From assembly GCA_947034885.2 (NCBI GenBank), contig OX344750.2, forward strand, positions 32,474,821-32,538,820: a stretch of DNA of 64,000 nucleotides, given 5' to 3'. Under the pieces are notes generated by a model. It saw nothing but the letters and a program-made list of their open reading frames with translations, searched no databases and had not been told where the DNA came from. The translations under genes and the position numbers were made by a program. Source of the DNA: Thuidium tamariscinum. Its lineage: Eukaryota; Streptophyta; Bryopsida; Hypnales; Thuidiaceae. Below are positions 42,437-54,735 of the stretch, one piece after another. Numbering within the stretch: the first letter of the stretch is position 1; every line of letters starts with the position of its first letter.

Positions 42437-43921
42437 ATGATGACCATGACTGAGGTACGCTGATAGTTGTTCCATTTGAGAGCTTGTGAATGGTAGTGGT
42501 TCTGATCAAGAGCGCAATGTGGGCTGGAAATGTCGCTGAATAGGGTCGTTTGTTGTGTTGCAGCTTTTCTACGGCCCAATCGAGCCCACATGGGTCGTGC
42601 ATCCACAATACCGCAACGGAGCCAAGCGTTTTATCGGCCAACCCGCGAATAACATGGCCAACCCTTACCAAATTTACTCCGACGACGGCTTCACTTACAG
42701 ACGCCACCCTTACATGCAACAGAACGCCGTGCCTTACACCAACATGGTGCCTCAGGATGGGACTGTCAAGGGCGCTGTGTATCCTTACCAGGCACAGTAC
42801 TTCGTTCACGGGGGTAATCCGAATGTGAATGTTATTGAAGGGATGAACCTGAAGCAAACGCAAAGCCCTGCTGGGAATGGGGTTCTGCAGCCACGGAATG
42901 GGGTGAATATGCAGGTGAGACGTACATGACTTCCTCCAGATGATGCGGAGTTTTAAGCCATGGCTGATGATAGAGCCTCGTTAGAATGACGAATTTCTGA
43001 CGAAATCGGCACTCGTGTAACCTGAGATGTGTGTCGGTTTCGGAGGCCTTTGAGTGGTTTATGGAGGGTTTGAGAACTTGCAGATAGGTGTTAATGCTAG
43101 TATATCACCAGTTTGGCGCTACTTTTTACTACATTGGGACTTTATAACCTTATATGTATACCGTTTTCTGAAACTTGGTGCGTAGTTTATGCGAACCCAC
43201 AGTTAGTTTCTAAAACATTCTGAACTTCACAATTTGGGACTTCTGAAACCTAAGACGTATGCCGGGTTTTGTAAGCTGAGCGCGTGGTTTTTGGAAGGTT
43301 AGAAGACTTGCAGCAAGGTTTGTGCATTCAAATGACGCCAGTTTGGCGCTCTGAAACACGCTGTTTTGTTCTGTGATACTAACCTTGAAATTGGTTGGTG
43401 TGGTTTAACAGACGCTGCACTTCATGGTGCCACTGTGCTGCGAGAAATGTGTAGACAAGGTGAAGGATCAGCTCCTGGACTTGGACGGTAAGATGTGAAC
43501 TCATGAAGCGTCTACTCCGTTTCATGTGTTTTAGAAGTAATGCAGGCGTTAAAGTACACGGCTGCAGTGCCGAATGTTGAGATTCCTGCAAGGATATATT
43601 ATCTCATGATTCAAAGTAACTGACTTCAATTCATGTGGGAACGATTGTGTAGATGTGCAAAGAGTGACTTGCGACCAGTGGAAGCAGAAAGTGACTGTCA
43701 CGAGCTCCATAGCTCCGGAGAAGTTGCTAACCCGTCTCCAGAAGATCAAGAAGCGGACCACTTTCTGGCCACAACAAGTGACGGGTGCCGTCAAAGTCTT
43801 CAACGGCAACCAGGTGAATCAGCGGGGCCAGCAGCAGCAGCAGCAGATTAACAAGAGCCACAACCATAATGAGAGTCAGATCCTCGTCGATGAGAATAGC
43901 GTAGTGCCGGAGGATTGTTAA
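42437..43921 (+). CDS. HMA-domain (heavy-metal-associated) protein, 237 aa
   Basis: Four exons: 42437-42454, 42564-42914, 43412-43487 and 43653-43921, all GT-AG and in frame. The first exon codes for only six residues (MMTMTE). Residues 7-123 form a tyrosine-, asparagine- and proline-rich, probably disordered region. Residues 124-193 form an HMA-like fold: a beta strand, then CCEKC (132-136, giving the metal-site pair C133 and C136), helix, V-T-C-D strand, V-T-V-T strand and a terminal K-I-K-K-R-T-T-F-W. The C-terminal tail is Q-rich and acidic. The usual M-x-C-x-x-C becomes M-x-x-x-C-C-x-x-C. The protein ends in EDC with no CaaX prenylation box, so it is an HPP-type rather than a prenylated HIPP protein. 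Metal or effector binding is inferred from the fold; the specific role is unknown. Confidence 0.85.
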
Positions 43922-44442
43922 GTGAAGGGTTTATGCCTCTGTCGTTCTCATGCACTCTGACTGGCGTATGTATATATCACAGCGCTAAGTTTTGTATTGA
44001 GCCGGAAATAACTTTCTCTGCGTTAGGAAACGGTAGCTTTGATTTCAGCCTTAAGAAATCGTGGCTTCATAGAGTGAGCTTCGTTGATGGTGTGATGTCT
44101 GTCATCGCTTCTGACCACCACCCTTAAGTTGGTTTGTAGATTGGCAGTTACCATCCTGGAATGTAGTTAGTAACCAGACCGGAACTTGTGAACTCAACCA
44201 GACCCGGTGTATTAATTCATCGTTTTATTTCTGATAATTTCGTGAAGCGCTTCAGCAGCTGAATCGGGAGCATCATGTGCCTGCAATTTGATTCATAATC
44301 TCTTCAATTTACCATTTACACAGTATTGCAGATCAGATACCGATTACTCTTTCCTTGTATCACGATCATTTGTCTCCGACACCGAATTTCAATTCGGGAA
44401 GAGCTGTGAAGTAGCTTGAATGCAGAGAGTAGGCAGAGCGGA
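43922..44442. other. 3' flank of the HMA gene
   Basis: This is a probable 3' untranslated region and spacer. No exon was recognised. Confidence 0.4.
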
Positions 44443-44511
44443 ATGGCATATTTTTGGAACGTTGAAGCGAAAGTCCCTTACGAGAAGTCGGAACACCGAG
44501 TCGTTAAGAAG
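44443..44511 (+). CDS. Possible first exon of an unidentified gene, 23 codons (uncertain)
   Basis: An ATG opens a 23-codon frame beginning MAYFWNVEAK and ending in KK at a good donor site (AAG followed by GTATGA). The opening resembles the M-x-F-W-G-V-E-V-K start of plant nucleoplasmin-like proteins (HD2 and some FKBPs), but that is a short match. I could not find a second exon before the repeats that begin near 45.5 kb. It could be a truncated gene or a chance frame. Confidence 0.2.
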
Positions 44512-45554
44512 GTATGATCTGGCCTTGTCCATTTCACGTAAGCTCATTCCTTTTACTTAAGTAGCACCTCATTTCGCTGGAAAAATGGTATCTTCTCAGT
44601 TGCTCAATCTGTTCTCCCCTCAAAGTCAATTTGGAAACAATGGAAACAGTAAACGAAATGATAAGGCACAAATAGTCCAACTAATCACATCAACACCTCC
44701 TTCCTCAATTCCCGACCAAGTTTAGGCTCTCTCGAAACATTTCTATTGATTCTATCTATTGTTCTATGTCATTCCCGCACACATTCGTATACAATCTGAA
44801 TTCCCGTTGCTTCTTTTTTTCTCCATCAATGAGAAAATAACAATGAAATGAGGTGCTGTTTCCACAACATTCGAGGCTAATCCAGAGTTGGGAATTGAAG
44901 GGTAAATAAAAAGAGTAAGTGACGACAACCTCCGTCCATAGCCAACCATATGCATGATTCTTCTTCAGTATGATACGCTATGGCCTCAATGTTTTTTCTC
45001 TTCCACCTTCTGCAGCTCTGCTTCATTAGGATATTATTGTGGTGGTCCAAAGTCCAAATCTCAATTTTGTTTTTGAGTCTCCAAGTTCTAATCCCAAGTT
45101 AGCAATTGAACTACTTTGCTGGTTTTTTTTGTGGTGGAGACTAATTAAGGAGGCTCGGCGAAGTCAACAACCGACATCTGCCCCTCTCTCACTGGTCTGA
45201 AAAGCTTACAATCCAAACACAAATTAGTGTCTCGTAGAATTCAAAAGCTGTCGGTCTGTCATGCCAGAATTTCAGAGTACTTACATTAAGTTAATTCCCA
45301 CAGTTCCAGAAAATTGTGATGCAGCCTTTGAACGTACTTAAGCTTAACTGACTGACGTCGGTGGGAAGCCCACTCAGCCGATGATGACGCTTGGTCCATT
45401 ACGAAGGTTCCATCTGGGAGGAGTTTTTCATATAGCCTCCAATCTCCACGTGTTGCGACACATTTTGAGCCTGGTTCAGTGAAGTTAGCCAGTCAGTCAG
45501 ACACTCACTTGCCAAGTGCAAATTAACATAGTGAGCAAAAACTAAGGTACAGTA
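44512..45554. other. Unassigned sequence
   Basis: Moderate GC with no exon chain. The 63-codon minus-strand frame at 44764-44955 lacks any recognisable feature. Confidence 0.35.
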
Positions 45555-45983
45555 AGGTAGACCAACCTATTACCACCCTGATTTGCAATCTGACTATCTT
45601 GGGGCCAATTCCAAGAGGGACACATATTTCTCAGATGTGTGCGCATGTTTCACAAATCAAACCCAAGTGGAATTATAATTTTTTGATCAAAATTGTAATT
45701 TCTGTGAATTTTTAAAGTGTGCAGCCCTAAAGTGCCTGAGACTAGGGTCATGAACACCCTAATAACCACCCATAACCACCTTCTTATCTCCCTATAAGCA
45801 TCTAGGTATTCATCAATTAGCTATTGCCATGTTACCCTAAGTGACATAAATGCACTGATTTTGTCAGATTTCTTCACAGAATTGGCTCATTTCTGGACAA
45901 ATTTGGATGGTGGCATGGGTGGAAATGGAACCAAATAGAGAATGATGGAAATGGATTGCAAACAAAATTAGGTTGGTCTACCT
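45555..45983. mobile_element. MITE with AGGTAGACCAACCTA termini (429 bp)
   Basis: The left terminus AGGTAGACCAACCTA is complementary to TTAGGTTGGTCTACCT at the right end. A truncated copy lies at 32868-33065. The neighbouring 45991-46271 is a diverged copy of the MITE at 27434-27753, so two elements sit side by side. Confidence 0.6.
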
Positions 45984-45990
45984 CAGGAAG

Positions 45991-47163
45991 CTTGTGAATG
46001 GACCATGTAAGGGCTAGAACTGAGTTTTGGAGAGGTGAAACATCTTGAAATATTTTTCAGTAAATTTTCATTAAAAGACAAGTGGATCTAATCCAAGTCA
46101 TTTCATACTTTTTTGAGCTTTGTGAAATTAATTATGAAATTTTGAAGTTGAAATGGACCACCTTTTACAATGTACATTGTTTGTACATGTTTGTATATTG
46201 TTGGAGACTTTGAAAAAGTAACATGTACAAATAATGTACATTTAAGGACCTTGAGTACTTTTAGAACCTATCTGAACATCAATGGTGAAGGTGAAAATCT
46301 ACACCCAAAATTATGAAGGGCAATTGGAAGTACCTTTTTCTAAAAAAAAACAATTAATTTTTACAGTTTTTTTAGTAGATAATCAACAATTAAAAAATAC
46401 CCAAAAAAACATTAGGATTTTTAGATGAGACATGTAATTGTTTCGAATTTTTATTGTGGAATATACTAGACTATTGAAACCGTCACACAGTATGATTCTA
46501 ATATCAAAAACTAGATAATCAACAATTAGCCATTTGTAGTTAAATATAGGACCATTCAATTTCACTTTTAAAGAGACATTTAATAGAATTCTATTTGTCA
46601 AGAATAAATACATTGACAATTTAGGATGTTTTCACCTTGAAATGATAACCTATACATTCATATGGGAACAATTTAATTGCATTCTAAGCAAGACACTTTC
46701 AATAGAGGTTGACTTGTTGAAAAATACTCACACTAATAGATTCAAAGTATTTTTACCATGAAAGGACAACCCATACATTTGTGAGAGTTTTCATTTATTA
46801 ATGAGGGTGTAAAATTATAGTTCCCTACAAAATTACTATGTCTACGAATTCTTTTCATTTTAGAAGATTAGTACAATACAATTACATTCCATCCTACAAT
46901 AGTTCCATTATTCTACAAGTAGTGGGACATTGGTAAATTAATGCCATCACAAGCATTGATTGATAGGACAATTTAGAGTTCCGTCCTTTCACTACTAAGT
47001 TAACACGTCCTGCTCAAATATGCTGGATTGGTGTCATGAGCTGAGAATTGAAAAGAGTTTTTTCCACTCCAACTTTTTCAAGTTTGAATGTCAAGTCAAA
47101 CAAAAGAGACAGATAAAGCAACAAAAACATTAAAAGATTCTGATCTAACACCTTGGGTAGTGC
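45991..47163. other. Repeat-derived sequence
   Basis: Bases 45991-46271 match the MITE at 27434-27753. Bases 46285-46420 are a weak copy of the dispersed repeat at 26985. The rest is AT-rich and unassigned. Confidence 0.4.
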
Positions 47164-49073
47164 TCAGGATTGTTCCATTGAACCCAAAAGAACATTGACC
47201 ACGCAGTCAGCATTGCCCATAATCGCTTGTAATGTTTTCTCAACCACCGGAGACAGCGACTAACCGAGTTTGAATATCCATCAAAGACTAGGCTATCCCC
47301 TTGACTGATATTTCGTTCTCCTCAACACTTTCTCTCTCCATATAATTCTAGTTTCTTGTTACTCCCTCCAATGTCCTTGGTTCTAGTGAAATAAATTTGT
47401 AACCTTTCTACATTACGATTTTCACAATATAATCAATGAAAATTGGCTCAAAAAATACCAACAAAATCGTGGACAATCAATTTGGGATGGAGGGAGTATA
47501 ATATACTATGAAACTACAGACAGTAATAGCTCGTCCGAGTGGCTTTCTTCCTTCCCAGCTTGCAAAGCGGGTGCAGGAGCCAGAGGGAACCGAATGTCTA
47601 GTACTAGCATATCAACACAGATCGGAAAAAGGTAAAGATTTCATTGGATTTCACGCAAGTTCGAGCTGTCTATGAAGCTGACAATTTTGTCTTCCCAAAT
47701 TGGTCAGAAATGGACGAACACTTTTGACAAGAAATCCTCGTGCAACCAGGCAGTGTGTACCTCATGCCTGGGACATGTTGGAGTGGCAGAGCTCATAATT
47801 TTTCCGATCTCCATCCATATGTCATGACCACCTTTGCATCCCTTCGTAACCAGATATAATTCCCACTGGCAACTTCCACTTCTCCTCTATCCCAACTCGA
47901 AGCAACAAAGACTGATTTAAAATGTTTTGGAGGATTTGGGGTACCACTAAATTCTCCCAAACCGTTGACTGCTGGAAACTTCTGAGGATTAACCTGATGT
48001 AATGCTCTGCACACAAAGAGACAGCATCCTTTCAATGCAAATCAAGCTCTTCAAGAAATCGCAGCTAGTGGGAAGATCAGTGACAACACAAAAACAGGGT
48101 GAAATTCCCTTTCTTGACAAAAACCTGATTTAAACAAATAGAACTATTTTCCAGCATGTCTTAGCATCAGCCTGAATTTTTTCTGGGCAAGTCGTAGCAG
48201 AGGTTAACTTCTATTCTGGCTATTCAGACTTGCAGTATTACTGAAATTTGATGTGCCGTCAAGACACAGTTGTATGAAGCAAGCAACGAATAATTGTGTG
48301 GATGTCTTGAACTTACAGTCATTGCAGCAGCAGCGAAGGTGTCCAATACATACCAGGAGTACTTGAATGATCCAGCTCGTCCAAACTTGCGACGTGCCAC
48401 TAATATTACAGGTTAGAGCACTTCTGCTTTTCCTCCTGTTACGCATTGATTTAGTAGTAGCAACATCTGTTCATCTTCATACGCCGTGATAACTAAAGAG
48501 CATAAGATAAGTACACATGATTGTGAACTCTACCTTATCGCATCACAATGCATACCTCATCTTCATTTTAGAACCTAAATCTAGAGTTGTCACTCTTCTC
48601 CTACCCGTACCTGTGTTGCAAAAATCTCATAAGCCAGGAATGACTATCCTAGGTTTAATTCTAAAATAAATATATAAATAATAGTCACACAATTAGGTGT
48701 ACTTACCTTAAAGCGTCGTGCATAGGAATTTGGAATTCATGTAAGGAAGCCTTCAAGCAAAGGCAACAACTATTTCTTGGAATCGTCCAACTCAAGTGAT
48801 TTCCGTGAAAAGTAACCTTAAAAACTTTGGGTTCATCGCGGGACCTATTTCAAGGTAGATGTCATCTCCATCTATACTCACATCATCATCAATGATTTCT
48901 GTGCTCGCGTTGCGCTTCCTTACAACGCACAGAACTGCAGTTAGGCAGAAGGCTAGAATGTAGAGTTAGCAAGACCCCCTAGTATTCCATGTACAAGCAA
49001 TTTTGAATATGATCAACTGCTATCCGCAGGCCACGACAGTCGGGGATGTAGTGCAGATCAAACACGGAAGCGG
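47164..49073 (-). other. Region with several short coding-like segments, gene not resolved
   Basis: GC content is higher than in the repeats. Several segments read like exons. Minus strand: 47164-47259 follows an AG acceptor and ends in stop (begins SLSPVVEKTLQAIMG); 47793-48035 is an 80-codon open frame; 48792-48934 follows CTGCAG and reads LCVVRKRNASTEIIDDDVS before a stop; 48979-49073 follows TTTTCAG and begins ASVFDLHYIPDCRGL. Plus strand: 47520-47631 lies between CTACAG and a GTAAAG donor. They cannot be joined into one gene and none matches a family I recognise. Decayed genes, or a gene divergent from the GDSL gene, are both possible. Confidence 0.25.
47372..47496. mobile_element. Stowaway-type MITE (125 bp)
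   Basis: TA flanks both ends (47370-47371 and 47497-47498). The termini CTCCCTCCAATGTCC and the complement of CTCCCTCCATCCCAAA are inverted. The size and ends match Tc1/mariner Stowaway elements. Confidence 0.7.
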
Positions 49074-49220
49074 CTGAAAATCATCAGCGGTTCATGAGTA
49101 AAAGAATTATAACACGAAAGCATCAAGAATAGCTCAGTTTTCGAAATTCGAATTATGCAGAATTGAGCAAATACTGTCATATGTTTTTTTGTTTCTATTG
49201 CAGGTCATAACAATTCTTAA

Positions 49221-51407
49221 ATGATTGTGAAGAAAACGATGAGATTTCTTGCGGTTCTAACAATCTGCTACATCATCTTCCATACTATCAACAATATAGG
49301 TAGGTTTTTTTTCCTTATGTACCTGTCTGCAATGTAAAGGAATACCGCATGAAATTGGCAAAGTTCAGCGTGCTGTATTCTCCTCTCTTTAATCGTACTG
49401 TTCATCAGCTGCTGCAACTTGCTCTGTGGCTCATTATTCAGGTGGCGTTGATGGAGCCAAAGGTTTGTACGTGTTCGGTGATTCATACACTGACACGGGT
49501 GAAACCGTCCCATATCCGTATGGGATGACTTGGCCGGGGATTAAAGGAAAGGGAAATCGATCATCTGATGGTCGCAATGAAGTGGACTACCTCGGTAAGA
49601 AAATTGCCTCTCTAGCTTGTCAATATGATGATCCCCTGCATTACAAAAGTGGGTGCTTCCACATCTAAAAGCTTCAAGGTAACTAAATGTATCAATTGAC
49701 GACAAAATCATTTCCTATCCTTTGGAACAATAGGACTATGTTTTAATAGTAATATGATTGTCTATTAGCTTCCACAGTGGACTGTATATTATTAGTTCAG
49801 GCATTAAGGAGTTCACATAGAAAGACATAAATAAGTGGTAAGAAAGTGTTGGGTCAAGTCTCACCAAGTATCAAAAAGAGTTTCCAAGGTCCTCCCTTTT
49901 GCTGATAAACAGAAAGTCCTTGGTCGCACCCACTCTGTTGGTGCGTATTTGACTTCTTTATCACTTAGCATATGCTTCTTTGAATTGTAGCAATGCTCTT
50001 CGAGGTTCCCTCACCTACACCATGGGAGCATTTAGACGTCAACAACAAGAATAACGGAGGAGTCAACTTTGGAGTAGGAGGTGCTGGTGTAACGTATGCA
50101 ATAGGGTTCCGAACCCTTGCTGCACAGGTAGATGTATTCGAGAAGCTCGTCAACGGAGGTCTGTGGTCAAAGAAACACCTCAGACACTCTGTTGCGTTAG
50201 TTTCGATAGGGATCAACGATTACAACTCGTTCAACATCAACGGAACTGCTGAGGTGAAAATAACCAAACATCTAACTTCACCCTTTCCATGCACTCCACA
50301 ATGTATAATTTCAGTCGAGTGAGGTATATTGAGGGAATAGACACTTACGTTTCTTCTAAAAACATAATCACAGCCTCTTGATTCGATGTGTGAAAGGTCT
50401 AATAAGCTGTCCCAATATTTAGAAGTCCAGTCAAGCTTGTTGTAACTTTTCCTTGGAATCTGTTGAAACCAGAGGGTAGCTGCACTAGCAACCACTGTGG
50501 TGGATGGAATCGCACTCAGCATACTGCGAATCCGAATGCTTGGAGTTCGGCATATCATGGTGGCAAACCTCGTCCCCGGAACCTGCATGCCATACAATAC
50601 TTATTGGGTTAACAACTCCACAGCCTGCATCAGGAATGACATGGTCAGCAGCGAGACCATTCAGCACAACGCATTGCTTGAAGGTCGAATGCAACTACTG
50701 AATAGTGCTATTCCTGAATCTAGCATCATCATCCTCAACATGACCAAAGCTTTCCAGGAATTGTTCCAAAATGGTGACAAATACGGTGAGTGAAAAATTG
50801 AAGCTAGGAACTGAATTGAATTGAAATGATTGTAAATCTCGGAACATGAAAAGGGTTGCAGATCGTCCAGGCGGGAATTCAGAGCGACTTATCAGTAAGG
50901 TAGAAAAACATTCGAAAGAAAAAGTATAGGGATAGAAGAACTAGACTTTACAAGGAGACAAGTCGAGAAGAGAACAAAAATTAATTAGTATCTATATAGA
51001 TTAAAAAAAACACGATAGAATGAAGGGACTAGAGTAAACAAGGATGGAAGAAATTTAAGAAAACACAAATTTCTGGTTTTCTAGTTTCTCTTAATAAACT
51101 TTGACTTACTGGCATATTAACAGTTTACTATATTGTATACAAAGTGTCTGAGCATATTTAAGACTAATTCTGCTGGAAAAAAACAGGATTCGTGGACCCT
51201 TACAGGCAATGCTGCATGGGCGCCTGTGGAGTCTCCAACACGTCGTTGTGGACAGTGTGCGAAGATCCAACGAAATCGATCATCTTCGACACCATTCACC
51301 CAACACAAGCAGGCTGGAAAGCTGCCGTTGATCTGTATGCAAATGTTCCTGGATACACAGTGCTGGGTCCTCCACTGCGCCAATGGAAGACGGATCACAA
51401 TCTGTAA
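49221..51407 (+). CDS. GDSL-motif esterase/lipase (SGNH hydrolase), 342 aa
   Basis: Five exons: 49221-49299, 49442-49594, 49991-50253, 50473-50785 and 51187-51407, all GT-AG and in frame. Length is normal for plant GDSL enzymes. Residues 1-26 are a hydrophobic signal peptide after a short KK start, so secretion is likely. Block I reads VFGDSYTDTG with the nucleophile S41 (GDSY instead of GDSL). A block II-type glycine lies in NFGVGGAG (103-110). Block III is GIND (151-154). Block V is DTIHPT with D304 and H307 completing the catalytic triad. A cysteine cluster (QCCMGACG, 277-284) precedes block V, as in plant relatives. Such enzymes hydrolyse lipid, cutin or acetyl esters; the substrate cannot be told from sequence. 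Confidence 0.92.
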
Positions 51408-52223
51408 ACTTGCAAAAGCGATTCAGTCCCCCCAAAACTCTAGAAACCTGGTAATTTTCAGTTTCTCAGAATGTATAGGAACCCTGTAAGTACGCTGCGG
51501 ACCTAACAGGTCCGATGGACGACTACAGTGTTAACAGTAGAACCAAAAATGCACCTACTGGTCCTATAATCGGAGCGTTTTGGTGACTACCTTGGTCACG
51601 GGGGGCCGCATCCGTCCAGGGTTAATATCAATCAAGGAGAATAGAAGAAGCACATTAAATGAAAGACAGAAACGCTGTTCTTCCGGAAACATACGGGATT
51701 TCGGATAACTTCCCAAATGTTCAGCATTGCCATTGCCACTTCAGAATAAATGAAAAATAATAAAAGTGCCCACAAGTGGATAAGATTAGATGGTATTTGA
51801 AACATGAAAACTATGTGAATAATTGACCATCTGTCTTTGGTTGTTTTAGCACACCACCAGAGACTAACTGCTCGCTCATAAAAAAATCTGAACTTTAACC
51901 CATTGTACGAGAGCTGGACGACAGTTGAGGTGCGAGAGGCCAAGTGCTCAACCCACCGTACATGCCTCAATACTAAAGAGACCTCTCTATCCTGACTTCA
52001 AGCTATTAGATTGACAACATTAAGGATAAATGCAGCCACAAGAGTAGATCAACCCTCGTTACAGTAATGTTGATTGCAGCAGCAATAAACCCTCTCTAAT
52101 GTATCCCGTCCTCAATCTGAAAGCGCTGATTTTTGCATACAGTTGTCATTGTTCTGAAGTCTTCAATATTGTGTTCGCACGATGTCTTCTTGAATGGGGT
52201 GCATTGAAAGTTGGCGTCTTTGC
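51408..52223. other. Spacer between convergent GDSL and prefoldin genes
   Basis: This holds the 3' ends of both genes. GGACCTAACAGGTCC (51499-51513) is a short palindrome just after the GDSL stop. No other exon was recognised. Confidence 0.4.
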
Positions 52224-54257
52224 TCATGACACGGACATGGACATCACTTGTCGAGCAAGTTCAGGAGAATTCTGCAATAGTTCCCTAAAGTTACTCTCGA
52301 CCTCCTTCATTTGCCTCTCCAAGTATTCCTTAGAGCCCTGGAGGCCAAACAATAAACACAACATCAGAAAATATTCAGATATTATTCCCAAGTGCCCATA
52401 TGGCCAAAACTGCCCACTTCCATGGCCATAGGAATCGAAATAAATCATTCAAAAGTATCAAGGAAGATAATAAAATGTACCAAAAGAAAAGAAGAAATCA
52501 TACCCTAGATTTTTGATAATAGAACTATCATTCCAAAGTTTATATGATCGATTATAAATAAATATTAGCTACCAAAGTGGAATTTCAAATTTTTTACTTC
52601 GGTACTTAAGGGTTTAAATTATGATCACGGAAAAGTCTGCCATATGTATGACTGATTAGTGAACTAGATGATCGATTAGCAAGGGTGAAAACTTCAGTTG
52701 GTAACAGATAACGATATTTACCACTAGTGCGGCAATGGCGGAGTCACACTCGTCAGCTTTCATATGCTGCTCTTTGATAAGATCATCCTTTGGCTCTAGG
52801 ACAAACCTGTAACAGAATTGTGGCTGGAAGAATTTAGTTCCATCTGTCACACTCAGACGCTCTTAGGGACAACAAGCTGGAATGCTAACTGAGGCAGCAA
52901 TATTCCAATGACATCAGACGAACACACAGTTGGTGAAAACAAGAGCAGACCAAAAATTGAACAACTGAAGTCAACAAGCAAAATCCTTCAATGACCCGTA
53001 TAGCCTCTCCACAAATTTCCCCACTCTGCTAATGTCCTCAAAAGTGTCACTCAAATCGAACAACCAGCAATGTTTAAAACTCCACTCCACCTCCTAGCGC
53101 AAAATAATGCCCATTTAATTCCACCATCCGTAGGGCATAAAATTGTCCACACACATGTAGAACATAAGTACGTGCAAAATAAACGTACGCTTTTCCTGCA
53201 CAAATGCACGAGCACATTCACGATTAGGCACTTGCATTCTACCGACTAGCAGGCAATTATACCACAAATTCAAGAGCTTTTTCTTCGAATATGATGAATT
53301 TTCATTGCGATGATTCATATATAATGGTTTATTTGAAGTGTTTCATATATATGCTTCTAAGCATGCAATCCAAACTAAATCAATTTTGGATTCATGTCAG
53401 AATTCAGAAACCATGAAACTAAGATCAAGTTGAACAGTAGTTCTTTTCACGGCCTGCTTTGAACCAAAGGAAAAACTTCAAAGTCCACTCAACCGAAGAG
53501 AATCTTGAGGTTTGGGATTATGAACTATAAAGTCCACTATTTTATATTAATTTTTTTAGATATGCAATCAAAGAGGTGAAAATGACCCTCTGAAATGAGA
53601 AAAATACGTGAAATTTAAAGGCTGATACGAGGTAGAAAGAGAAATCCACATTAGCAATGAAAGGGCCTGCGGTTTTGACTGCTTGTGCAACATGATCCTG
53701 AGCTACTACATATACTCTATTGTGCAAGTTAGAAGCTGACAATTAAGCCTCTATTACGACATCGAAGAAAGTTCCATTTCTCCAATGAAAACGAAAAGGA
53801 CGTTGCTTAGAAACGAATGTGCTGATCAAGCATACCAAGAGTTCGATACGTGTTAGTTCCTTCAGGCAGGCTATTTAACTCTTCCAGCGTCAGAAACGCA
53901 CGCTTCTTCTCCGCCTCCTTGTTCCGAACTTGGACCTGGACCTGACAACGTGACACTCCAAAAACTTCAAACCCTAATTCACCCACGATAAACTATGTTT
54001 ATTGCAGTGGCTGTCAATCTGCATAAACGAAAGAAGTACTCTGGTCCCATGGAGCGCACCTGTTTCAGCTTCGAAGTAGTCTCCACCAGCCGCCCCTGAA
54101 GCTCCACAAACGCCTGCGCCACAACTCAAGTTTATTCATTTCTTGTCTATCACATTACCTTCTCGTACAATCAGAAAAATCAAGTCATCAGAAAGCATGA
54201 AAATGTGCCCGATTCTTGAGCAAGACAATGCACCTCCTTATTGATCTCCGCGGCCAT
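52224..54257 (-). CDS. PFD1: Prefoldin subunit 1, 139 aa
   Basis: Minus-strand exons in reading order: 54257-54234, 54113-54060, 53941-53836, 52843-52722 and 52337-52224. The product is a beta-type subunit of the hexameric prefoldin chaperone, which hands nascent actin and tubulin to the CCT chaperonin in the cytosol. Recognition rests on the coiled-coil start (F-V-E-L-Q-G-R-L), the conserved KKRAFLTLEELNSLPEGTNTY hairpin region split across NKEAEKKRAF and LPEGTNTYRTL, FVLEPKDDL and the C-terminal helix ending MSMSVS, as in other plant PFD1 proteins (about 128 aa). The only in-frame GT-AG solution for exon 4 uses the acceptor before 52843. It inserts about 11 residues (GTKFFQPQFCY) between TYRTL and FVLEPK. 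The acceptor expected from homology, just before 52809, would put the frame off by one base. Everything else is clear. Confidence 0.88.
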
Positions 54258-54524
54258 GATGAAGATGTTTGCAAGATGTGGAAGCCTCGATAAAGAGCTT
54301 GCGCGGTGATCGAAACAGGACGCTCGTCTTTGATTTGGACTTGAACTGACGAAGAGAACGAAGATGAGTGAAGCGGAAACCCTAATTTATTAGTCCCTCT
54401 CTGTACGAAATTTACCCCAGCGTGCGACTAGCCTTACCTCTTTATTGTCACTCAAGAAGGTTCCGAAGAATGAAAGTGACTATATGGAGTTTTATATCAC
54501 ACACGAATCCGACAACGAAGTGCG
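54258..54524 (-). promoter_or_regulatory. Probable prefoldin promoter region
   Basis: This is the GC-richer sequence directly upstream of the prefoldin start codon, truncated at about 54525 by a dispersed repeat. No specific element was recognised. Confidence 0.3.
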
Positions 54525-54735
54525 TAAGGTAGGAACACCCATAACCGTCAAAATAAGCAATTCAGTAGAGTTGAAGGTATCTTTTTCTAGGAAAAATATT
54601 TTTACAATATTAGCAACTGAAAATCATGAATTTTCTAAAAGAAAAATACAATTTTTGGACAAGTTATCTAATTTCTGTGAATTTTCAAAGTGGAACTCAC
54701 TAGGGCACTCTATATTGCACTCTAGTAAATCTACC
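54525..54735. repeat. Dispersed repeat copy
   Basis: It matches 26985-27190 in ordered phrases (ACCGTCAAAATAAGCAATTC, TTTTTCTAGG, GAAAATCATGAAT, TTTTCAAAGTG). The 127-codon open frame 54445-54828 runs across this repeat and is not treated as a gene. Confidence 0.5.

Noticed and set aside
42414..42863. 149-codon minus-strand frame opposite the HMA gene
   Set aside because: Shadow of the real plus-strand exon 2.
51615..51905. GGGTTAA at 51618 and TTAACCC at 51895 beside the GDSL gene
   Set aside because: The two motifs face outward rather than inward, so they do not bound an element.
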